Assembly (NCBI GenBank): GCA_002336985.1
Contig: DDFE01000065.1
Coordinates: forward strand, 1-9,783
Direction: 5' to 3'
DNA: 9,783 bases
DNA from: Sphingomonadales bacterium UBA1936
GTDB lineage: Bacteria > Pseudomonadota > Alphaproteobacteria > Sphingomonadales > Sphingomonadaceae
The translations under genes and the position numbers were made by a program. This document shows, one piece after another, positions 1 to 6,361 of the stretch. Numbering within the stretch: the stretch's first letter is position 1; each line of letters starts with the position of its first letter. The notes under the pieces are model-generated. The model made no database searches. It was not told where the DNA came from and worked only from the letters and a program-made list of their open reading frames with translations.

Positions 1-152
1 GTCGTGTCGGGCACGCCATAGATCGCGTAGTATTCCGGACGCCGCCCCTCGGCGACGATGGTGTCGTATAGGGCTGCCCGATCATCGGGCCTGGCACCGA
101 ACAGCCGTGCGAACAGGCCGGGGTTCCGCTCTTTGCTTGCCGTGGTCATCAT
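1..152 (-). CDS. Ubiquinol-cytochrome c chaperone-like protein (5' part only)
   Basis: Reading the minus strand from an ATG ATG pair (152 or 149) gives about 50 codons open to the left edge. The peptide holds ARPDDRAALYDTIVAEGRRP, then a Tyr-Tyr-Ala-Ile-Tyr stretch and Gly-Val-Pro-Asp-Thr. This resembles the N-terminal part of the ubiquinol-cytochrome c chaperone family (CBP3-like), which helps assemble the cytochrome bc1 complex. In members I recall, the same spot reads roughly LYxxIVAxxRxPxWYxxxxVPDTxDGRFD. The gene is cut by the window, so length and C-terminal residues cannot be judged. It lies head to head with bamE, 59 bp between starts; I recall the same pairing in sphingomonads. No strong Shine-Dalgarno precedes either ATG. 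The family call is from recalled similarity on a short fragment. Confidence 0.65.
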   Translation of the reverse strand, partial: MMTTASKERNPGLFARLFGARPDDRAALYDTIVAEGRRPEYYAIYGVPDT

Positions 153-211
153 CGGCGCATATTGAGGCGATCCCGCGCGGTTGCAATCACGCCCGTGCAC
201 CGGACGTTATT
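153..211. promoter_or_regulatory. Divergent intergenic region between the chaperone-like gene and bamE
   Basis: These 59 bp must hold at least the start signals of two divergent genes. On the plus strand GGA at 202-204 sits 7 nt before the bamE ATG and is a modest Shine-Dalgarno. On the minus strand a TTGCAA hexamer is followed after 17 nt by AATATG, a poor -35/-10 pair that would give a nearly leaderless chaperone mRNA. No convincing sigma-70 promoter or operator palindrome was found. Confidence 0.35.
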
Positions 212-688
212 ATGCCCCGTCGTATTGCGCTTACCGTTTCCGTCATCGCCATTGCCACCATCACCGCCGGATGCGCGCGCGTGCCGGGCCGCCAGGGGTT
301 CGTCATCGATCCGCAGCTGTCCGCCGGGATCAAGGCCGGCGTGGACAACAAGGCATCGGTCCAAGGGACGCTTGGCCGCCCCAGCTTTGCCGGTCAGTTC
401 GACGACAAGGACTGGTACTACGTCTCGCGCGAGACAAAACAGTGGGCGTTCCGCAACCCCAGGCCTTCGGCGCAGACCATCCTGCACGTCCGCTTCGACC
501 AGGCCGGCAACGTGACCAACGTCGAACGCAAGGGCCTGGAACAGGTGGCCTCGATCCACCCGATCAAGGACAAGACACCGACGCTGGGCCGTCACCGCAG
601 CTTCTTCCAGGAACTGTTCGGCAACATCGGCCAGGTCGGCAGCGTCGGCCGTGGCGGCGGCACGACCGACAATCCCGACGGAAACTGA
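212..688 (+). CDS. bamE: Outer membrane protein assembly factor BamE (lipoprotein)
   Basis: BamE is a small lipoprotein of the BAM complex, which folds beta-barrel proteins into the outer membrane; it sits on the periplasmic face of that membrane. The 158-aa protein starts with a short basic n-region (MPRR), a hydrophobic core, and a lipobox-like Thr-Ala-Gly-Cys with the candidate lipidated Cys at residue 21. Ala at +2 fits outer-membrane sorting. The SmpA/OmlA fold region covers about residues 28-125, with GTLGRPSF, the DDKDWYYVSRET stretch and the FDQAGNV strand. The last ~35 residues form a looser tail rich in Gly and Asn. I chose the ATG at 212 because an upstream in-frame ATG (107) would put 35 unrelated residues before the signal peptide and overlap the divergent gene. 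A GGA lies 7 nt upstream. It ends 8 bp from the convergent maeB stop with no visible terminator. Confidence 0.88.
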   Translation: MPRRIALTVSVIAIATITAGCARVPGRQGFVIDPQLSAGIKAGVDNKASVQGTLGRPSFAGQFDDKDWYYVSRETKQWAFRNPRPSAQTILHVRFDQAGNVTNVERKGLEQVASIHPIKDKTPTLGRHRSFFQELFGNIGQVGSVGRGGGTTDNPDGN

Positions 689-696
689 CGCCTAAA

Positions 697-2961
697 TCAG
701 CGAGCGACCCCGCCCGCTGCCAGCACTGCCAGCGTTACGAGTTCGCTCGCGGTCGAACCCATGGTCGCGATCTGCACCGGCTTTTCCATGCCGATCAGCA
801 TCGGGCCGATCACCGAATCGCCGCCCAGCTCGCGCAGAAGCTTTGCCGACAGGTTCGCCGACTGCAGCCCGGGCATGATCAGGACGTTGGCCGGCCCGGA
901 CAGGCGGCTGAACGGATAGTTCGCCATCACCTTCGGATTGAGCGCGGCGTCGGGCGCCATTTCGCCCTCGAACTCGAAGCTTACGTTGCGCGCCTCGAGC
1001 GCGGTCACGGCGTCGCGCAGGTTGGTGAGATACGATCCCTGCGGATTGCCGAAGGTCGAATAGCTGAGGAACGCGACGCGCGGCTCATGCCCCATGGCGC
1101 GCGCGACGGCTGCTGTCCCTTCGGCGATATCGGCAAGCTGTTCGGCGGTCGGGCGTTCGTTGACGGTCGTGTCGGCCATGAACACCGTGTGCGACTGGCC
1201 GACGAGGACGTGAATACCGAACGGGATCCGTCCCTCTGCCGGATCGAGCACACGGCGTACCTCGCGCATCGTCTGCGCGTAAGTGCGAGTGGTGCCGGTG
1301 ATCATCGCATCGACTTCGCCCATCTTGAGCAGCAATGCGGCAAAGACGTTCCGGTCCTGGTTGACCATGCGCTCGATCTCGCGGCGCAAATATCCGCGGC
1401 GCTGGAGGCGCTCGTACAGCTTGTCGACCATCGCAGGCACCAACGGCGAGTTGCGGCTGTTGTGCACCTCGAACTGCTCGGGCTTGTCGACGCCCAGCGC
1501 CGAAAGCCGCTCGTGCACGTCGTCGCGGCCTACGAGGACCGGGATGCCATAGCCGCCGTCGCGGAACTGGATCGCCGCGCGCAGCACAACCTCTTCTTCG
1601 CCCTCTGCGAACACGACGCGCTTCGGATGAGCGCGCGCATCTTCATAGGCGAGGCCCAGCACCGAGGTCGTCGGATTGAGCCGGCTGCGCAAAGTGTGGC
1701 GGTATTCGTCCATGTCGAGGATCGGGCGCGTCGCCACACCCGAATCCATCGCGGCTTTGGCAACGGCCGCCGGCACCAATTCCATAAGGCGCGGGTCGAA
1801 CGGCGCGGGAATGATATAATCGCGGCCGAAACTCTGTGCGCGGCCGCCATAGGCCATCGCCACTTCCTCCGGCACCTGCTGGCGCGCGAGTTCGGCGATG
1901 GCGTTGGCCGCTGCGATCTTCATTTCCTCGTTGATCGCCGTCGCGCGCACGTCGAGCGCACCGCGAAAGATGAAAGGGAAGCCCAGCACATTGTTGACCT
2001 GGTTCGGATAGTCCGAACGCCCTGTCGCGATGATCGCGTCAGGGCGCACCGCCTTCGCTGCGGGCGGCGTGATTTCGGGATCCGGGTTCGCCATCGCGAA
2101 GATGATCGGCTGGTCGGCCATCTTCTTCAGGAATGCGGGCGTCAGCGCATCTTTGGCCGAAAGACCTAGGAAAACATCGGCATCGACCAACGCTTCCTCC
2201 AAAGTGCGCCGGTCGGTCTTCGCCGCGTGCGCCGATTTCCACTGATCCATGCTGTCGGTGCGGCCCTGGTAGATGACGCCCGACCGGTCGCACATGATGA
2301 CGTTGTCGGGGCGCACGCCCATGCCCTTGATCAGTTCGGTGCAGGCGATGGCCGCTGCGCCCGCGCCATTCACGACGACCTTGATCTCGTTCATCTTGCG
2401 GCCCGTCAGCAGGACGGCGTTGATCAGGCCTGCGGCGGTGATGATCGCGGTGCCATGCTGGTCATCGTGCATGACCGGAATGTTCATCCGCTCTTTCAGC
2501 GCCTGCTCGATGATGAAGCATTCGGGCGCCTTGATGTCCTCGAGGTTGATGCCGCCGAATGTCGGTTCGAGCAGCGCCACCGCGTTGATGAAGGCTTCGG
2601 GATCCTCGGTCGCGACCTCGATGTCGATCGAATCGACGTCAGCGAAGCGTTTGAACAGGACGGCCTTGCCCTCCATCACCGGCTTCGATGCGAGCGCGCC
2701 GAGATTGCCGAGACCCAGGATCGCCGTGCCATTGGAGATGACCGCGACCAGATTTCCCTTGGCCGTATAGTCATATGCGGTCGCCGGATCTTCCGCGATG
2801 GCGCGCACCGGAACGGCAACCCCGGGAGAATAAGCCAGACTCAGGTCGCGCTGCGTCGCCATCGGCTTGGTTGCGACGATCTCGATCTTGCCGGGACGTC
2901 CGTACGAGTGAAACAGCAACGCCTCGCGCTCTGAAAACTGGACGTTGGCTTCATCGGACAT
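697..2961 (-). CDS. maeB: NADP-dependent malic enzyme, MaeB type (malic enzyme-Pta hybrid)
   Basis: Oxidatively decarboxylates malate to pyruvate, making NADPH in the cytoplasm. The 754-aa length is typical of the hybrid MaeB family (E. coli MaeB is about 759). The N-terminal malic-enzyme domain (about 15-150) shows Tyr44 in YSPGVAVP and Lys99 in GKAVLFKRFADVD, the expected catalytic pair. Metal ligands Glu141-Asp142 (EDIKAPECF) and Asp167 (HDDQHGTA) follow. The nucleotide-binding domain (about 170-410) has GAGAAA at 199-204. A phosphotransacetylase-like domain fills about 440-754; its motifs are degenerate (TMG at 733-735 where true Pta has SRG), so it is probably regulatory, with acetyl-CoA as the known effector in E. 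coli. Two ATGs are possible, 2967 and 2961; AGGAG at 2969-2973 is 2 nt from the first but 7 nt from the second, so I prefer 2961 (MSDEANVQF). Head to head with mutS. Confidence 0.95.
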   Translation of the reverse strand: MSDEANVQFSEREALLFHSYGRPGKIEIVATKPMATQRDLSLAYSPGVAVPVRAIAEDPATAYDYTAKGNLVAVISNGTAILGLGNLGALASKPVMEGKAVLFKRFADVDSIDIEVATEDPEAFINAVALLEPTFGGINLEDIKAPECFIIEQALKERMNIPVMHDDQHGTAIITAAGLINAVLLTGRKMNEIKVVVNGAGAAAIACTELIKGMGVRPDNVIMCDRSGVIYQGRTDSMDQWKSAHAAKTDRRTLEEALVDADVFLGLSAKDALTPAFLKKMADQPIIFAMANPDPEITPPAAKAVRPDAIIATGRSDYPNQVNNVLGFPFIFRGALDVRATAINEEMKIAAANAIAELARQQVPEEVAMAYGGRAQSFGRDYIIPAPFDPRLMELVPAAVAKAAMDSGVATRPILDMDEYRHTLRSRLNPTTSVLGLAYEDARAHPKRVVFAEGEEEVVLRAAIQFRDGGYGIPVLVGRDDVHERLSALGVDKPEQFEVHNSRNSPLVPAMVDKLYERLQRRGYLRREIERMVNQDRNVFAALLLKMGEVDAMITGTTRTYAQTMREVRRVLDPAEGRIPFGIHVLVGQSHTVFMADTTVNERPTAEQLADIAEGTAAVARAMGHEPRVAFLSYSTFGNPQGSYLTNLRDAVTALEARNVSFEFEGEMAPDAALNPKVMANYPFSRLSGPANVLIMPGLQSANLSAKLLRELGGDSVIGPMLIGMEKPVQIATMGSTASELVTLAVLAAGGVAR

Positions 2962-3013
2962 CGGCATTTCTCCTAATTCGAGGTGCCCTTACGTCATTCT
3001 AGCTTTCACGGAA
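2962..3013. promoter_or_regulatory. Short divergent region between maeB and mutS, with the maeB Shine-Dalgarno
   Basis: Only 52 bp separate the chosen maeB and mutS starts. The minus-strand AGGAG at 2969-2973 is the maeB ribosome binding site and decides the start in favour of 2961. A TAGAAT hexamer on the minus strand (2996-3001) is one base from the -10 consensus for maeB, but no matching -35 lies 16-18 bp upstream. No clear mutS promoter is visible here; it may lie inside the maeB 5' end or be non-consensus. Confidence 0.4.
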
Positions 3014-5653
3014 ATGTCGCGCGTGTATTCCGGGAATGTGACGACCACGCCCACTCCCATGATGGCCCAATATCACGCGTTGAAAGCAGAGGCGCCCGAC
3101 TGCCTGCTGTTCTATCGCATGGGCGATTTCTTCGAACTGTTTTTCGACGATGCGCGGATCGCAAGCGCGGTTCTCGATATCGCGCTGACCGCACGCGGCG
3201 AGCATGACGGCGAGCGCATACCCATGTGCGGCGTCCCCGCGCATGCTGCTGACGCCTATCTCGCGCGGCTGATCAAGGCAGGGCACCGCGTCGCAATCGC
3301 AGATCAGGTCGAAACACCTGCCGAGGCGAAGGCGCGCGACGGATCGAAAGCGCTCGTCGCACGCGCCATCGTCCGTGTGGTGACGGCGGGAACACTGACC
3401 GAAGAATCACTGCTCGAAGCGCGCAATGCCAATTGGCTTGTCGCCCTGATCGCGATCGGCGAGGCCGTCGGCTTGGCAGCCGCCGACATATCCACCGGCG
3501 CATTCGAACTTTGCGAGATCGGCACCCCACAACTCGAAGCCGAAATAGCGCGCTATTCTCCTCGCGAAATCATCTGTGCTCCTGCGAAGGCAGGGGCCGT
3601 GGCCACCAGTGCGCCTGTCTTTGCGGGAGCACAATCAGTCGAACGAGACATCCGTGACTTCGACTCCGCGAGAGGCGAAGCGCGTCTGAAAAGCCTTCAT
3701 GACGTCGCAACACTCGACGGGTTCGGCGCCTTCACGAGAGCTGAACTCGCGGCGGCGGCGGGCCTGCTCGCTTATCTCGACCACGCCGGAAAAGGCGCGC
3801 TGCCGTTCCTCGCAGCACCCGTCCGCCGGACGCCGAGCGGGCATATGGCGATCGACGCCGCCACGCGTGAGAGCCTGGAACTCACACAAGCAAGCGGTGG
3901 CGGGCGCAAGGGAAGCCTGCTCGACACGATCGACCGGACGGTCACGGGCGCGGGCGCACGGATGCTCGCCGCAGACTTGTCCGCGCCCCTTATGGATCGC
4001 GCGACGATCGATGGCCGGCTCGACCTCGTCGCGCACTGGCTCGGCGACGGCATCGCCCGCGAGGATCTGCGTGAGACATTGCGTCGCCTGCCCGACATCG
4101 CGCGCGCTCTGGCGCGGCTGTCCGCGGGACGCGGGGGACCGCGCGACCTGGGCCAGTTGCGCGATGGGCTGAACGCTGCATGGGAATTGCGCGAAACGCT
4201 CGGCCGGGCGTCCGATGTTCCGGCATTGCTGGCCGACCTGTTGCCGGCACTCGGTGGGCATGGCGCGCTGATCGACTTACTGACACGTGCACTGGTTGCC
4301 GAACCGCCCGTCGATCCAAGCGCTGGAGGCTATATCGCCGCGGGGTACGACGCTGCGCTCGACGACCTGCGCGACGCGGGCGGCATGGGAAGGCGTGAGA
4401 TCGCCGCGCTCGAGGCGCGGTTCAAGGACGAAACCGGTGTCGCGGCGCTCAAGATCCGGCACAACAATGTGCTCGGCTATTATATAGAGGTGCCCGCACG
4501 GTCGGCCGATCCGCTGATGGCGCCCGGTTCGCCGTTCACCCATCGCCAGACCTTGGCTGGCGTCGTGCGGTTCAACGCGACCGACCTTCATGACGTCGCA
4601 ATGCGCGTCACCCAGGCGGGCTCGCACGCCCTGACGGCGGAGGCCGCGCATTTCGAGGACCTGACAGCGCAGGCGCTCGCATCGGCGCGTACGATCTCAG
4701 CAACGGCCGATGCGCTTGCCCGGCTGGATGTCGCGAGCGCGAATGCGCAGACGGCGGTCGAGTGCGACTGGAACCGGCCGGCCTTCGTCGATCATTCCTG
4801 TTTTGAGGTAACGGGCGGGCGACATCCTGTCGTCGAAGCGGCCCTGACGCGAAGCGGCGACCGCTTCGTGGCGAACGATTGTGCACTCGATGCGGGCGAC
4901 CGGCTGTGGCTGGTCACCGGGCCCAACATGGGCGGCAAGTCGACCTTCCTGCGGCAGAACGCGCTGATCGCGGTGCTGGCGCAGGCGGGATGTTATGTGC
5001 CCGCAAAATCGGCACGGCTTGGTCTCGTCGACCGGCTGTTCAGCCGCGTCGGCGCATCCGATAACCTCGCGCGCGGCCGTTCGACCTTCATGGTCGAAAT
5101 GGTCGAGACCGCGGCGATCCTTGCGCAGGCGACGCCGCGCAGCTTCGTGATCCTCGATGAGGTCGGTCGCGGTACCTCTACTTACGATGGTCTCGCCATC
5201 GCCTGGGCGGTCGTCGAGGCGGTGCATGAGGTCAATACCTGCCGCTGCCTGTTCGCGACGCACTATCACGAGCTGACGCGGCTGGCGGAGAAGCTGAACG
5301 CATTGTCGCTGCACCATGTGCGGGCGCGGGAGTATAAGGGCGACCTGGTCCTGCTGCATGAAGTCGCATCGGGTCCGGCGGATCGCAGCTACGGCATCGC
5401 TGTCGCGCGGCTGGCCGGAATGCCGCCCGCCGTCCTGCAACGTGCGAAGTCGGTGCTGGCGAAGCTGGAAGCGGGGCGTGCCGCAACGGGTGGCCTTGCG
5501 GCCGGGCTCGACGACCTGCCGCTATTTTCGGTACTAGTCGAACAGGAAAAGGGCGACCCGCTGAAGGAAGCGCTGGCGGCGATACACCCGGATGCGCTCA
5601 GCCCCCGCGAGGCGCTGGAAGCGCTATATGCGCTCAAGAAGCTGACGGATTAG
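3014..5653 (+). CDS. mutS: DNA mismatch repair protein MutS
   Basis: MutS recognises mismatches and small loops in newly replicated DNA and recruits MutL. The 879-aa protein is of usual length. Domain I carries the mismatch-reading Phe-x-Glu as Phe39-Phe40-Glu41 in GDFFELF. The connector, lever and clamp domains span roughly 140-580. The ATPase has Walker A GPNMGGKST (636-644, Lys642), an ARGRSTFMVEM segment, Walker B VILDEVGRGTSTYDG, and the FATHYHEL switch region. Near the C terminus DLPLF resembles the beta-clamp-binding motif. Start choice: the ATG at 3014 gives MSRVYSGNV; an upstream in-frame ATG (2945) would overlap the maeB coding start, and ATGs at 3059/3062 (MMAQYHALK) begin at the conserved part. 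The Shine-Dalgarno before 3014 is weak (CGGAA), so 3014 is likely but not certain. The gene ends 4 bp before an inverted repeat, facing ribE. Confidence 0.96.
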   Translation: MSRVYSGNVTTTPTPMMAQYHALKAEAPDCLLFYRMGDFFELFFDDARIASAVLDIALTARGEHDGERIPMCGVPAHAADAYLARLIKAGHRVAIADQVETPAEAKARDGSKALVARAIVRVVTAGTLTEESLLEARNANWLVALIAIGEAVGLAAADISTGAFELCEIGTPQLEAEIARYSPREIICAPAKAGAVATSAPVFAGAQSVERDIRDFDSARGEARLKSLHDVATLDGFGAFTRAELAAAAGLLAYLDHAGKGALPFLAAPVRRTPSGHMAIDAATRESLELTQASGGGRKGSLLDTIDRTVTGAGARMLAADLSAPLMDRATIDGRLDLVAHWLGDGIAREDLRETLRRLPDIARALARLSAGRGGPRDLGQLRDGLNAAWELRETLGRASDVPALLADLLPALGGHGALIDLLTRALVAEPPVDPSAGGYIAAGYDAALDDLRDAGGMGRREIAALEARFKDETGVAALKIRHNNVLGYYIEVPARSADPLMAPGSPFTHRQTLAGVVRFNATDLHDVAMRVTQAGSHALTAEAAHFEDLTAQALASARTISATADALARLDVASANAQTAVECDWNRPAFVDHSCFEVTGGRHPVVEAALTRSGDRFVANDCALDAGDRLWLVTGPNMGGKSTFLRQNALIAVLAQAGCYVPAKSARLGLVDRLFSRVGASDNLARGRSTFMVEMVETAAILAQATPRSFVILDEVGRGTSTYDGLAIAWAVVEAVHEVNTCRCLFATHYHELTRLAEKLNALSLHHVRAREYKGDLVLLHEVASGPADRSYGIAVARLAGMPPAVLQRAKSVLAKLEAGRAATGGLAAGLDDLPLFSVLVEQEKGDPLKEALAAIHPDALSPREALEALYALKKLTD

Positions 5654-5657
5654 CCAT

Positions 5658-5732
5658 CGTCATTGCGAGCGCAGCGAAGCAATCCACTTGGCCGCAAGCG
5701 TGCTGGATTGCTTCGCTACGCTCGCAATGACG
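5658..5732. repeat. Palindromic intergenic repeat (REP-like inverted repeat)
   Basis: Two 29-nt arms, 5658-5686 and 5704-5732, are reverse complements with one mismatch (28/29). The left arm begins CGTCATTGCGAGCG and the right arm ends CGCTCGCAATGACG. The 17-nt spacer holds a mini-hairpin, CTTG-GCCG-CAAG (5687-5698). I recall this arm sequence as a dispersed intergenic palindrome in many alphaproteobacterial genomes. It occupies nearly the whole 84-bp gap between the mutS stop (5653) and the ribE stop (5738), so both transcripts would carry a very stable hairpin at the 3' end. No U-run follows on either strand, so it is not a textbook intrinsic terminator, though it could block 3' exonucleases or slow polymerase. 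The structure is read directly; its family and function are inferred. Confidence 0.9.
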
Positions 5733-5737
5733 GGTGA

Positions 5738-6349
5738 TTACGCAACAACGTCCCGCATGCGCTTCAGGTAGCGCGCCAGCACGTCGATCTCGATATTGAC
5801 CTGCTGCCCCTGTGCAAGGCTGCCGAGCGTCGTCACCGCCCAAGTGTGCGGAATGATGTTGACCGAGAAATGCGTGCCGTCGCCAGTTTCCGCCGCATCG
5901 CGCACGGTGTTCACAGTCAGCGAAACACCGTCGACCGTGACCGATCCCTTGGGCGCGATAAACGGCGCGATATCGTCGGGCACGCGAATGCCGACGCGGT
6001 GCGATCCACCCTCTTCGCAAACGCCGACGACTGTGCCCACGCCATCGACATGGCCCGTCACGATATGGCCGCCGAGTTCGTCACCCAGCTTCAACGCGCG
6101 TTCGAGGTTGAGCCGCTTTCCCGCATCCCACATGCCCGACGCCGTCTTCGATACGCTTTCACCCGAGACATCGGCAGCAAACCAGTTGGCGCCCTTGTCG
6201 ACGACCGTCATGCACGCGCCCGAACACGCGATGGATGCGCCGATCGCGACGCCCGAAAGGTCATAGCCGCATTGCACGACGACACGGCGGTCGCCCTGCT
6301 CCGCGCTGGAGGTGATGGTGCCGATGTCGCTGACGATGCCGGTAAACAT
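5738..6349 (-). CDS. ribE: Riboflavin synthase, alpha chain
   Basis: Converts two 6,7-dimethyl-8-ribityllumazine molecules into riboflavin plus a pyrimidinedione, the last step of riboflavin synthesis, in the cytoplasm. The 203-aa protein has the invariant start MFTGIV and two lumazine-binding barrels, about 1-97 and 98-190. The first carries SGACMTVVD (43-51), the second GHVDGVGTV (99-107) and later VDGVSLTVN. Length fits the family (about 200-215). The ATG at 6349 is fixed by MFTGIV and by AGGAG at 6357-6361, 7 nt upstream; that site overlaps the ribD stop codon, so translation is probably coupled to ribD. The open frame extends further upstream to 6502, but that part overlaps ribD in another frame and is not real. 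In many bacteria ribBA/ribH follow ribE; here the next gene is convergent mutS. Confidence 0.95.
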   Translation of the reverse strand: MFTGIVSDIGTITSSAEQGDRRVVVQCGYDLSGVAIGASIACSGACMTVVDKGANWFAADVSGESVSKTASGMWDAGKRLNLERALKLGDELGGHIVTGHVDGVGTVVGVCEEGGSHRVGIRVPDDIAPFIAPKGSVTVDGVSLTVNTVRDAAETGDGTHFSVNIIPHTWAVTTLGSLAQGQQVNIEIDVLARYLKRMRDVVA

Positions 6350-6356
6350 GCCCGTG

Positions 6357-6361
6357 CTCCT
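6357..6361 (-). promoter_or_regulatory. Ribosome binding site of ribE, overlapping the ribD stop
   Basis: On the minus strand the ribD stop TAG runs directly into the Shine-Dalgarno AGGAG, which is 7 nt from the ribE ATG. Ribosomes ending ribD would stop on the site that starts ribE, an arrangement typical of translational coupling. It also fixes the ribE start. Confidence 0.8.

Noticed and set aside
107..211. A 35-residue N-terminal extension of bamE
   Set aside because: It would place non-signal residues before a clean lipoprotein signal peptide and overlap the divergent gene's 5' end.
181..2169. A 662-codon open frame on the plus strand, running through bamE and antisense to maeB
   Set aside because: It shares sequence with two clear protein families on other frames, its translation is rich in Arg, His and Asp with no recognisable domain, and GC-rich codon bias readily leaves the antisense frame open.
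2227..2934. A 235-codon plus-strand frame antisense to the maeB 5' half
   Set aside because: Low-complexity His/Arg/Asp-rich translation, no start signal, and full overlap with the conserved malic-enzyme domain.
4850..4868. Perfect 7-bp inverted repeat CGAAGCG/CGCTTCG inside mutS
   Set aside because: It lies within conserved coding sequence and is of a size expected by chance in GC-rich DNA.
4697..5440. A 247-codon minus-strand frame antisense to the mutS ATPase region
   Set aside because: It mirrors conserved MutS codons and has no domain or ribosome binding site of its own.
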